The position numbers were made by a program, and so were the translations under genes. Below the pieces are notes generated by a model. That model made no database searches. It had not been told where the DNA came from and saw only the letters and a program-made list of their open reading frames with translations. A stretch of 64,000 bases of DNA from UBA9732 sp963599445 (GTDB lineage Bacteria; Spirochaetota; Spirochaetia; Sphaerochaetales; Sphaerochaetaceae), in the NCBI GenBank assembly GCA_963599445.1, contig CAVBWZ010000010.1, positions 40,016 to 104,015 on the forward strand, given 5' to 3'. Positions 51,849-60,138 of the stretch are shown one piece after another (position 1 is the first letter of the stretch; each line of letters begins with the position of its first letter).

Positions 51849-52940
51849 ATGAAGGTCCTTACGAGGTATACATTGACATCGGTCCTAAAGGTTGGATTGG
51901 CCACGGCGTTGCTTGCAGCCCTCATGCTTGTGGGTGTAGACCTTTTCTCCAACCTTGACTCCTACATTGGCCATTCGGTTGGTTTTGGAAAGGCCTTCAT
52001 GCTCTCAATGCTTTACTATCCGGAGGCGTTCCTCCTTGCGTTGGGACCATCGTTCCTGTTTTCCACCACCTATTTCCTTTCAATGCTAAATGCAAGCAAC
52101 GAAATGATATGCGTACTCAATTCAGGCATAAGCTCAAAGCGTGTGGTAATGCCTCTTTTCATCCTTGCGGTACTGCTTGCGCTGTTCTACTTTGGGTTCA
52201 ACGAAACCGTTGCGATAAAGAGCTCCAACCTCAAGGATTCAAGGACGCAGTTTGCAACAAGCGACAGTTCCCTTGACAACACAGACATAGCCCTTAGCGA
52301 CATGCAGGATGGCTATATGGTCTATGCCTCACGCTACGAAGATGAGACCTCGACCCTGTACAATGTGTCGTATGTCGAACTGAAGGGGGAATCGGACACA
52401 GGCCTACGAAGAATAGACGCATACAAGGCCGTATACGATGAAAAGCAGGGCTTTTGGACCTTCAACGACTGCTATGTATATACTACTATAGATACCAACG
52501 AGGGTGGGATTGTGGATGTCTCATATTTTGGATCCCTTGACGTGGAACGCATGAAGCTTGAACCACAGCTCTTCAGGAACCTATCGTCGGAGATTTCCAA
52601 GATGTCGCTGGATCTGGCCCGTGCATATCTTCTTCGCATGAAAGGACTAAACCCGGACGAATATGCAAGACTTGGAACGGAGTGCTATAAACGAATCTTC
52701 AGTTGCCTTACGCCTCTTGTCATGATGGTCATTGCGTGCAGCATGAACTACAGATTCAAGAAGAACGTACTGTTCTTCTCATTGATCTGCTCAATTTGCA
52801 TAGCCGTCGTCTACTATGTAATCCAAATGATGACGGTCATGCTTGCAGACCAAGGGGTTATTGCCCCTTGGCTTGGTATTCTGATACCATTTGCCGTGAT
52901 TCTTGGACTCTCTGGAATCATGTCCATCATCATGAAATAG
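51849..52940 (+). CDS. lptG: LptF/LptG family permease, second copy
   Basis: The protein has about 363 residues with the same six-helix plus periplasmic-domain plan as its neighbour: GLATALLAALMLVGVDLFSN and PEAFLLALGPSFLFSTTYFLSML at the N-terminus and three helices after SCLTPLVMMVIACSMNYRF. Two GTG codons (51840, 51843) precede ATG 51849; the ATG is favoured by GAGGG upstream. Whether the organism makes true LPS cannot be told; several treponemes carry LptF/G/B without classic lipid A. Confidence 0.87.
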   Translation: MKVLTRYTLTSVLKVGLATALLAALMLVGVDLFSNLDSYIGHSVGFGKAFMLSMLYYPEAFLLALGPSFLFSTTYFLSMLNASNEMICVLNSGISSKRVVMPLFILAVLLALFYFGFNETVAIKSSNLKDSRTQFATSDSSLDNTDIALSDMQDGYMVYASRYEDETSTLYNVSYVELKGESDTGLRRIDAYKAVYDEKQGFWTFNDCYVYTTIDTNEGGIVDVSYFGSLDVERMKLEPQLFRNLSSEISKMSLDLARAYLLRMKGLNPDEYARLGTECYKRIFSCLTPLVMMVIACSMNYRFKKNVLFFSLICSICIAVVYYVIQMMTVMLADQGVIAPWLGILIPFAVILGLSGIMSIIMK

Positions 52941-52971
52941 ATATCGACAAGTAAGTTTACGAGGTGAAGCT

Positions 52972-54129
52972 ATGGCCGACAGAATATACACACTGCATCA
53001 TAAGGACTGCCACTGCAAGGCTAGGACAGGAGAGATAAGGCTTGGCCACGGAGTGGTCCAGACCCCTGCGTTCATGCCTGTTGGAACCAACGGTACAGTG
53101 AAGGGGATATACCATGACAGAGTGGCTCAGATAGGCTACAACCTCATACTTGGAAACACCTACCACCTATACCTAAGACCTAGTGTAGACGTACTTGCAT
53201 CGTTCGATGGACTTCATGGTTTCAGCAACTGGAATGGGAACATCCTAACCGACAGCGGAGGGTTCCAGGTGTTCTCACTCAGCTCCCTTCGCAAGATACA
53301 TGAGATGGGCGTCAAGTTCCAAAGCCACATAGACGGCTCCAGGCACATCTTCACTCCGGAGAAGGTCGTGGACATCCAGCAGACCATTGGGTCGGACATA
53401 GCCATGATGCTCGACGTATGCTCCGCCCCCGGAATCTCATGGAAGGAGACGCTCCACGCCATGGACATCACCCACCTTTGGGCCGAGCGTGCCATAATCC
53501 ACAGGGATTCGCTTTTGGAAACAACGGGCCGAGCCTTCAGAGGCAACCTCTTTGGAATAGTGCAGGGTGGCTTCTACGAAGACCTTAGACGCAAGAGCGC
53601 ACAGACCATAGGCTCAATGGACTTTCCAGGAATTGCAATAGGAGGCCTTTCGGTCGGCGAATCCAAAGAGGATTTCTGTAGATACCTTGCAATAACCGCA
53701 GACGCCGTCACCGATGCCAAGCCTCGCTATGTCATGGGGATTGGCACACCCGACTACATACTGGAAGCCGTCGAGAACGGCATAGACCTCTTCGACTGCG
53801 TGCTTGCAACACGCACGGCGCGCAACGGATCGGTCTTCACTGACGATGGAATGCTCACGCTTTCACGCTCATTCAACGAGTTCGACCACGGACCAATCCA
53901 GGAAGGCTGTACCTGCGAAGCCTGCACCCACTACTCAAGGGCATACATGCGCCACATGTTCAAATGCAACGAGATGCTTGGTGGAATGCTTGCAACAGAA
54001 CACAACCTCACATACCTCTACAACCTCATGGCCAAGGTCCGCAAAGCCATAGAGGAGGACCGCTTCCAGTCCTTCAAGCAGGACTACCTCAAGCGCTTCT
54101 ACGCCAACGACGGCCGTTGCCTAGGCTGA
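52972..54129 (+). CDS. tgt: tRNA-guanine transglycosylase
   Basis: This 385-aa protein is full length. Substrate-pocket motifs LTDSGGFQVFSLSSLRKI and FGIVQGGFYEDLRR, the nucleophile region FDCVLATRTARNGSVF, and the zinc site CTCEACTHYSRAYMRHMFKCNEMLGGMLATEHNL (three Cys and a His) are all present. It exchanges guanine 34 for preQ1 in tRNAs with GUN anticodons. GAGGTGAAGCT precedes the ATG. Confidence 0.97.
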   Translation: MADRIYTLHHKDCHCKARTGEIRLGHGVVQTPAFMPVGTNGTVKGIYHDRVAQIGYNLILGNTYHLYLRPSVDVLASFDGLHGFSNWNGNILTDSGGFQVFSLSSLRKIHEMGVKFQSHIDGSRHIFTPEKVVDIQQTIGSDIAMMLDVCSAPGISWKETLHAMDITHLWAERAIIHRDSLLETTGRAFRGNLFGIVQGGFYEDLRRKSAQTIGSMDFPGIAIGGLSVGESKEDFCRYLAITADAVTDAKPRYVMGIGTPDYILEAVENGIDLFDCVLATRTARNGSVFTDDGMLTLSRSFNEFDHGPIQEGCTCEACTHYSRAYMRHMFKCNEMLGGMLATEHNLTYLYNLMAKVRKAIEEDRFQSFKQDYLKRFYANDGRCLG

Positions 54130-54150
54130 GTCCTACAAGGCTGGTTCATC

Positions 54151-54567
54151 ATGCGATTTCCGTACAAAGGTGCAGGAATAGGGCTCATAAGGGAAGGCCG
54201 CATACTCATTGGAATACGCTCCAAGAAACCATTCGTCGGCAAGTGGTCCGTCCCCGGCGGCGGAAGGGAGAAGGGCGAGTCGTACCTTGAAGACGCCATG
54301 CGCGAATTCCTCGAGGAAACCGGCTGCGACCTGAAAGCGATGCAACGTTCCTACTTGGGATTCTGGACCCTATGCATGCCTCCGTTCTTCCACTGGACGA
54401 CCTTCTTCTTCAAGACCGATGCCTCAGAACCAACCCTTTCCCCGTCCGAATTCACCCGCTTGGAGTGGGTTCCGTTGGATGAAGTGAACTCCCTGCCATG
54501 CAGACCGTTCACATGGTTTGAGATGCATAGGCTAAGGAAGCTACTAGAGAAAGGACAAAGACCTTAG
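54151..54567 (+). CDS. NUDIX hydrolase
   Basis: The protein has 138 residues. The Nudix box is complete: GGGREKGESYLEDAMREFLEETG (G x5 E x7 REUxEExGU). It opens with PYKGAGIGLIREGRILIGIRSKKPFVGKWSVPG. Substrate class (8-oxo-dGTP, ADP-ribose or other) cannot be told. It follows tgt by 21 bp on the same strand and its last 4 bp overlap the convergent antitoxin gene. Confidence 0.9.
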   Translation: MRFPYKGAGIGLIREGRILIGIRSKKPFVGKWSVPGGGREKGESYLEDAMREFLEETGCDLKAMQRSYLGFWTLCMPPFFHWTTFFFKTDASEPTLSPSEFTRLEWVPLDEVNSLPCRPFTWFEMHRLRKLLEKGQRP

Positions 54568-54932
54568 GCTGATGCAGATTTACCAATAAGAACATCTGCA
54601 GGAATGTCCAAACCAGAGGAAAGCTTTCTTATCATTGAAAGACTTAAACCCCTCTTTCTGGAAAACACCTCAGAGACCTTGGATCTACTTCCAAAGTACT
54701 CGACCATATCTGAGTTTGTAAGTCCTTCCTGTTCCATTCTGAACTTTATCGCTTCGATTGGATCCGGGGCATCTATAGGGAAATGTTCCTTTTCATAGAG
54801 CTCGACAAGGACGCCAAGAAGTTCCATTTCATTCGCCTCTGGAGACCCTGGCTTCGAGTCAAAAAGCTCGTCTATACGAGAAAGAGCTTTTTCATAGTCT
54901 TCATTGGTCTTCAAAAGTCTATCGTATGACAC
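54564..54932 (-). CDS. higA: HigA-type antitoxin (XRE-like)
   Basis: The protein has 122 residues. The C-terminal half is a helix-turn-helix of the HigA type: MEQEGLTNSDMVEYFGSRSKVSEVFSRKRGLSLSMIRKLSSGLDIPADVLIG. The N-terminal half is acidic and probably wraps the toxin. It binds HigB and represses its own promoter. It begins on the last base of the toxin gene, so the pair is translationally coupled. Confidence 0.9.
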   Translation of the reverse strand: MSYDRLLKTNEDYEKALSRIDELFDSKPGSPEANEMELLGVLVELYEKEHFPIDAPDPIEAIKFRMEQEGLTNSDMVEYFGSRSKVSEVFSRKRGLSLSMIRKLSSGLDIPADVLIGKSASA

Positions 54933-55225
54933 TACACTTCCTCCGCAACTATTTTATCGTATTCTACATGAGACCCCAAGAATCTAATGAACACAGTCTT
55001 TGAACTGTAATTCACTCGAACGATAAGCCTGTGTTTGTTTCCACATATATTGAATACAACTCTATTGTTCTTCAATATGTTGGCAGACCTATATTCAGCC
55101 TTGATATCCGCTGGATTTGACCATTGGGCTTTCACAGCCTCGGCAAACCACGACTTCAATGCCTGTTCCGTCTCAGGAAATTTTATCCAATAGTCACATA
55201 ATGTCTTTCTGGCTATTATGTGCAT
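54932..55225 (-). CDS. higB: HigB-type mRNA interferase toxin
   Basis: The protein has 97 residues with HigB-family features: an N-terminal RKTLCDYWIKFPETEQALKSWF, then RVVFNICGNKHRLIVRVNYSSKTVFIRFLGSHVEYDKI. It is expected to cleave mRNA at the ribosome. GAAGGAG lies just before ATG 55225. Toxin-first order is the norm for higBA. Confidence 0.92.
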   Translation of the reverse strand: MHIIARKTLCDYWIKFPETEQALKSWFAEAVKAQWSNPADIKAEYRSANILKNNRVVFNICGNKHRLIVRVNYSSKTVFIRFLGSHVEYDKIVAEEV

Positions 55226-55270
55226 TCAAACTCCTTCACCACTCTCCGTTCTATAAAAGAATACACATTT

Positions 55271-55299
55271 AATATACTTCCCATTTTGGGAACAGTCAA
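55271..55299 (-). promoter_or_regulatory. higBA promoter with palindromic operator
   Basis: Minus-strand -35 TTGACT (55294-55299), 17-bp spacer, -10 TATATT (55271-55276). The spacer contains the perfect inverted repeat TTCCCA-TTT-TGGGAA (55278-55292), ideally placed for HigA to block polymerase. Confidence 0.75.
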
Positions 55300-55430
55300 T
55301 GCTTTTATAGTAGAGTTTTTCCAAGACAGAACCAGTTCAGAAAAACATTGATAAAATCCATGCATTTGGATATTCTTGGCAAACGTAAAAAAGAGGGGAC
55401 TGTGGTTTTCAATTCACCGAGGCGAATAAC

Positions 55431-56807
55431 ATGGCAGATCAGTCTTTGAATATCAGAAACACACACGGAGAGATTCAAATTGTCGATGGTTCTCTGTGGA
55501 AGAATATGTTCCTTTTCAGCATCCCGCTTATGCTGTCCCAGCTCCTGCAGGTACTATTCAACATGGCGGATGTAGCCGTTGTAGGCAAATTCTCAAGTGC
55601 AGAGGCTTTGGGGTCTGTAGGATCGACAACGATTCTTGTATCGTTGTTTACAGGTTTCCTAATTGGTATGGGAAGCGCCGTTAATGTCCGTGTTGCACAG
55701 CATCTAGGAGCCAGAGACAAAGCACGAACATCAGCTTCCATCCGCACCGCATTTGCAATCTGCCTTGCAACAGGCTGCATCATCATGGAGCTTTGTCTCG
55801 TTTCCGCACGATTCATGCTTGAGCTGCTGGGTACGAAGGACGACCTCATTGAAGGTGCCGTACTCTATTTCCGCATCTATGCGCTGGGTATGCCGGCTCT
55901 AGGAATCTTCAATTTTGGCAATGGCGTGCTCAGCGCAAACGGAGACACGAAGCGTCCGCTTGCATATCTCATGACGGCAGGAGTCCTCAACGTGGTCTTC
56001 AACCTGTTCTTCGTAATCGTCTGCAATATGGCAGAGGACGGTGTCGCACTGGCCAGCATCATAACCCAGTATGTATCTGCTGTGTTGATTCTGATACACA
56101 TGGGACGACAGCATGACGACTGCTCCTTCCGCTTTCAGGATTTGAAAAACGGAATGGACAAATCCGAGGAAAAACGTCTTCTAGGCTTGGGGATTCCAGC
56201 AGGGCTCCAACATGCCATTTTCGCAATCGCAAACCTCTTCATTCAAGGTGCCGTGAATTCCTTCGATTCCGTCATGGTCGAAGGAAATTCAGCCGCCGCC
56301 AATGCCGATTCCATCATCTACAACGTCATGGCTGCATTCTATACCGCCTGTTCCACCTTCATGGGACAGAACCTAGGAGCTGCAAAACATGATCGTGTGC
56401 TGAAAAGCTATTTCATAGGTATAGCATACTCATTTCTGGCAGGTGCGTTGCTTGGCGGTGCCTTGTATCTTTTCGGCAGAGAGTTCCTATCCCTGTTCGC
56501 CAATGACGAAGCCGTCATCGAAGCAGGGCTCCAACGTACTCAAATCATGTGCTTTTCATATGCCTTCAGTGCCTTCATGGATTGTTCGATTGCAGCCTGT
56601 CGAGGCATTGGGAAAAGCCTTGCACCAACGGTCATCGTCATAACGGGCTCCTGCGTGTTCCGTGTTATATGGATCTACACCGTATTCGCCCATTTCCATA
56701 CCATTCCATCCCTATACCTACTGTACATTTTCTCATGGCTCATCACAGCTGTCGCAGAGATCATATGCTTTGCCATCAACTACAAGAAGCTTGACACTAG
56801 CCTATAA
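55431..56807 (+). CDS. MATE family efflux transporter, second copy
   Basis: This 458-aa protein has about 12 hydrophobic segments and the MATE opening PLMLSQLLQVLFNMADVAVVGKFSSAEALGSVG; the second repeat starts near GIPAGLQHAIFAIANLFIQGAVNSF. It resembles the DinF/NorM-like group common in gut Firmicutes and is only distantly like the MATE gene at 798. GAGGCG lies before ATG 55431. It stands alone between higBA and the DUF3990 locus, in a more AT-rich, accessory-looking stretch. Confidence 0.92.
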   Translation: MADQSLNIRNTHGEIQIVDGSLWKNMFLFSIPLMLSQLLQVLFNMADVAVVGKFSSAEALGSVGSTTILVSLFTGFLIGMGSAVNVRVAQHLGARDKARTSASIRTAFAICLATGCIIMELCLVSARFMLELLGTKDDLIEGAVLYFRIYALGMPALGIFNFGNGVLSANGDTKRPLAYLMTAGVLNVVFNLFFVIVCNMAEDGVALASIITQYVSAVLILIHMGRQHDDCSFRFQDLKNGMDKSEEKRLLGLGIPAGLQHAIFAIANLFIQGAVNSFDSVMVEGNSAAANADSIIYNVMAAFYTACSTFMGQNLGAAKHDRVLKSYFIGIAYSFLAGALLGGALYLFGREFLSLFANDEAVIEAGLQRTQIMCFSYAFSAFMDCSIAACRGIGKSLAPTVIVITGSCVFRVIWIYTVFAHFHTIPSLYLLYIFSWLITAVAEIICFAINYKKLDTSL

Positions 56808-56816
56808 AACAATCCA

Positions 56817-56866
56817 TTGAGTCTATACCTATCATTTGATATATTATTCATAACAATAGATGATAG
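56817..56866 (+). promoter_or_regulatory. Promoter and inverted repeats upstream of the HTH-DUF3990 gene
   Basis: -35 TTGAGT (56817-56822), 17-bp spacer, -10 TATATT (56840-56845). TATCA-TT-TGATA (56830-56841) is a palindrome overlapping the -10, and CTATCAT (56829-56835) also matches ATGATAG (56860-56866) inversely. These are candidate autoregulatory sites for the HTH domain of the gene. Confidence 0.6.
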
Positions 56867-56875
56867 TCAGTTGCT

Positions 56876-57619
56876 ATGGATAAACTTATCAGAACCATAA
56901 GACAAAGCGCAGGAATGAACCAGAAACAATTTGCCAAGGCTCTTGGTACTACTGTATTGTCCATCAACCGATGGGAGAATGGGAAAACGCAGCCCAACAG
57001 AATGGCGCAGACTCAATTGTTCGAGTTCTGCAAGAGAAATGGTATAGACTTGTTCGACTTTATCTCAAGACAATCGAAATACGATACGAACAATGGTGGT
57101 TTGATTGTATACCACGGCTCAAAAAAAGGGATAGAGGGCAGGATTGCACCATCAAGCAGAGAATCATGCGACTTTGGCAAAGGCTTCTATCTTGGAACCG
57201 ACCCAGCACAACCCTTGACCCTAATCTGCGATGAAACGAAGCCTGTTCTGTATACGATGAAACTCAGTTTGAACGGACTGAAAGTCCTGAAGGTCGAAAT
57301 GAACCTTGAATGGGCAATGTTGATAGCGTATTGCCGTGGATACATGGACGAAGCAAAGGGAAGTGAAATCTACAGAAGATATGAAGGAATGGCGGATGGA
57401 TATGATGTAATATGCGGTTGTATTGCCAACGACCGTATGTATCGGGTCATGAAAAGTTTCTTCGAAAAGGAAATAACAGACTCTGCACTTATCCATAGTC
57501 TTTCAGCCTTGGATCTTGGACATCAATATGTCTGCAAAAATGCAAAGGCATGTGACAATCTCGAAATCTTGGACAAAAGGGAATTGACGCCACTTGAACT
57601 GGCAATACTCCGAGACTGA
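56876..57619 (+). CDS. HTH-DUF3990 protein (toxin-like), ended by an in-frame TGA
   Basis: The protein has 247 residues. Residues 1-60 form an XRE helix-turn-helix (IRQSAGMNQKQFAKALGTTVLSINRWENGKTQPN). From about 75 it has the DUF3990 pattern: LIVYHGSKKGIEGRIAPSSRESCDFGKGFYLGTDPAQP, reminiscent of ADP-ribosyltransferase-fold toxins, with MADGYDVICGCIANDRMY later. The frame stops at TGA 57617-57619, yet the same frame continues protein-like to 57730, overlapping the next gene's start. The gene may be truncated by a nonsense change. Biochemical function of DUF3990 is not established. Confidence 0.75.
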   Translation: MDKLIRTIRQSAGMNQKQFAKALGTTVLSINRWENGKTQPNRMAQTQLFEFCKRNGIDLFDFISRQSKYDTNNGGLIVYHGSKKGIEGRIAPSSRESCDFGKGFYLGTDPAQPLTLICDETKPVLYTMKLSLNGLKVLKVEMNLEWAMLIAYCRGYMDEAKGSEIYRRYEGMADGYDVICGCIANDRMYRVMKSFFEKEITDSALIHSLSALDLGHQYVCKNAKACDNLEILDKRELTPLELAILRD

Positions 57620-57730
57620 AGCATTGCGAGAAGACAGGAAGGAATCGACCTTACGGAAGAGATTCTTTTGAAGTACAGAAGAGAAGGGAAGTACTTCGAT
57701 GAAATCCTAGGGGTGAATAAAGATGAGTGA
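57617..57730 (+). pseudogene. In-frame continuation of the DUF3990 gene after the TGA
   Basis: After TGA 57617-57619 the frame stays open for 36 codons, including ARRQEGIDLTEEILLKYRRE followed by GKYFDEILGVNKDE, and ends at TGA 57728-57730, overlapping the ATG of the next gene (57723) by 8 bases. The helical character and the coupling overlap suggest that it was part of the intact gene. Confidence 0.55.
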
Positions 57731-58151
57731 CATTCTACAATCGGCGCTTTCCGATATGCAAGGCCAGCTTTTTGAGATGTCCATCGAAAAGAACTTGGAC
57801 AGCGAAGCCTTTGCAAAGGCCTTCATGCTATCTGATGTCGCAAGAGACCTTGATTCCCAATTCAACCATATGCAATGGGCTGGCAAAGAGTACATTATGG
57901 AGCGTATTCTTGATGAACTCAAGGACAAGTTGAAAACCGGAGGAGAGATATACGACAGGGAAACAATGTACTGGATGGGATATGTCTACCGCCGCTGGCA
58001 TTATCGTACAAACGAAAGCAGCAAGGAAATCTACAGGCAAGCACCTGCAAAAACGATGCGGACAACCTATTTTCCATACCATACAATGAGCGTGGAAATG
58101 GCAATAGACAGGCTCAAGGAGTCTTATAAAGAAAAACATGAACGTCATTGA
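57723..58151 (+). CDS. Hypothetical protein, partner of the DUF3990 gene
   Basis: This 142-aa protein is mostly helical. The block YDRETMYWMGYVYRRWHYRTNESSKEIYRQAPAKTMRTTYFPYHTMSVEMAIDRL recalls small proteins that travel with DUF3990 genes in gut Firmicutes and spirochaetes. It is possibly the antitoxin-like or structural partner. AGGGGTG lies upstream of ATG 57723. No named domain recognised. Confidence 0.65.
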   Translation: MSDILQSALSDMQGQLFEMSIEKNLDSEAFAKAFMLSDVARDLDSQFNHMQWAGKEYIMERILDELKDKLKTGGEIYDRETMYWMGYVYRRWHYRTNESSKEIYRQAPAKTMRTTYFPYHTMSVEMAIDRLKESYKEKHERH

Positions 58152-58368
58152 TACGAACATCGTTCAAGAGATACATCGCCGACAATAATCCAAGACATAC
58201 ATTGAGCTTTTCAAAACGAGTTCATCGAAAGGATGGATCTATCACGAAAATCCCGCTTTACCTCGTAGAAAGTACAAAGAAACTTCTTTGGGTAATAAAA
58301 GAATCAAACAGCCTTTGTTCTTTTTGCAACATAAACTAGAGAAAGTAGATATTTTTAGAAAACAGTGA
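58138..58368 (+). pseudogene. Candidate decayed third gene of the DUF3990 locus
   Basis: ATG 58138 overlaps the end of the previous gene and starts MNVIDTNIVQEIHRRQ, then meets TAA at 58186-58188. The same frame continues open to TGA 58366-58368 with SKTYIELFKTSSSKGWIYHENPA, which looks protein-like. It could be a small companion gene broken by a nonsense change. This is the only content I see in the 260-bp spacer before the next gene. Confidence 0.35.
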
Positions 58369-58411
58369 TATCATTAAAAACAGGTTATCTTGTTTGGAAG
58401 GGGAGGGCTCC

Positions 58412-60138
58412 ATGAGGAAAGGTTTATTATTCTTCATTACTCTTATTGTTGCACTTGCAGTTTCGTGTGACCTAACAGGGAACAAAGAACCACAACATAC
58501 ACATTCTTTTAAAGTCACTAAGAATGGGGAATTGGTCTGTTCAGGCTGTGAAGAAATAATAAACAAGGATTATGTTGCAATCATAGAATCAGGTATTGTA
58601 AAAAGATACAAACTATTTGATTCTGCAGATGTTGATTCTTTCTTGTCCATAGAAGGCTCTCAGTTGTCTTATGTTACCCCCCCCGACAGGAAGGCGAAAA
58701 ATCCAGTAGAGAGATAATCATAAATACAACCAAAGAACAAACTCTTATATTAAATTCCCAAGGGGACTCCATAACTCACTATGGGATGTTAGGTGCATTA
58801 CAAATTGTTACTACAGGCACTGGATCGTACACAGAAAAGGGCTCTGTAAAAAACATTTCAATTTTTAGTGGTAATCTCCAACTTGAGACAAATGTCTATG
58901 AACTCGCTGTTTTCACAATGGCAAATGTCTCAATTGATGTTTTAGAAAATATTGCAATTGAAAAACTCTCCGCAAACATTAGTCAGCAGTTTGATTCTCA
59001 TGACATCTTTCTTTCGGGGAAAGGAAGTGTTAAAAATATAGAAACAAATGTTTCCACGACGATTGGCATTGATGTTGAAGAAATCGATGTCACAGGTTCA
59101 ACATGCAGGAACATAGAGACCTCCTCCCAAGCCCATGTTGGAACAATCAAGGTAAGCAACAGCGGATTCACTTCCGAGAACAAACTTAGGGTCGTTGCTA
59201 ATGAAGGCTCCAAGGTCGATGAAATATCGACGCAGCGTTCAGATTGGATGGATTGGCTTGTCGTTGAATCATCGCAGCACGTCCATGTGTGGGGACCGGG
59301 GACAGTGACCAAAAAGCCTACATGTACGGAGGACGGCATCGAGTCGTCAGTCTGCACCTGTGGACAGGTTTCGGACAGCAGGAAGCTTGAAGCCCTTGGA
59401 CACGACCTTTTGGGACACATAGGAAAGGAACCTTCATGCCTTGACAAGGGTTGGAACCAATACGATACATGTTCAAGGTGCGACTACAGCACATACGAAG
59501 AAACACCTGCACTTGGACATGACATCAAACATGTCGATTCAAAGGAGGCTACGTGTACGGACATAGGCTGGGATACCTATGAGCACTGTTCAAGATGCTC
59601 ATATTCGACATACAGGGAGATACCTGCAAAAGGACACAGCTTCTCTTCAGAATGGAGTATCGATTCCCTATACCACTGGCACTCCTCAACGTGTGGTCAC
59701 TCAGAATTGGCGAAGGACAAAGGCGAGCATTCATGGAACGACGACAACGTATGCGCGATATGCGGAACGAAGAACGAAGGTTCGGGTGGCATCGAGATAG
59801 AGCAGCCTGAATACGAAGTATCAATCGAATTCCCTGAGGAGTGGGGCGGAAGTCTTGTCGTAGTACCAAACGTGTCCGCAACGCTCAAGGCTGTGTTGGA
59901 TCCTGCAAGGGACGATACCAGATTCGAATTCATTGTAGATGGAAACAGGATGGGAGCAACTGGTGATACATTGGTCCTTGGTGTTGGAAACGGAAAGGTT
60001 CAGCTGAAAGCTGGGATGCATGTGATAACGGTTATTGTTGCATTTGATGGGACTACCTACTCACAGCACTACAGAATCGAAGCAAGTCCAAACGGCTGCG
60101 GAACTGCAGACTCAATTGTAGAGGAGGCAACAATATGA
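58412..60138 (+). CDS. Surface lipoprotein with CxxC repeats, out of frame at a C8 tract
   Basis: ATG 58412 (Shine-Dalgarno GGGGAGGG) begins MRKGLLFFITLIVALAVSC, a lipoprotein signal peptide. The frame ends at 58717, but a run of eight Cs (58677-58684) lies just before; one extra C joins it to the frame that stays open to 60138, giving a 575-aa protein. The downstream part has a beta-rich region, then tandem units such as KEATCTDIGWDTYEHCSRCSYSTYREIPAKGH, each with CxxC, typical of gut bacterial surface proteins, and a C-terminal beta domain. Either phase-variable or a sequencing error. Its stop overlaps the next gene (ATATGA). Confidence 0.7.
58677..58684 (+). repeat. Homopolymeric C8 tract inside a lipoprotein gene
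   Basis: Eight Cs in a row, about 88 codons into the gene, exactly at the frame switch. Length 9 (or 6) would be in frame. Confidence 0.9.

Noticed and set aside
57617..57619. TGA read as tryptophan or selenocysteine
   Set aside because: TGA ends many genes in the window normally and no selenocysteine-insertion hairpin is visible; a nonsense change is simpler.
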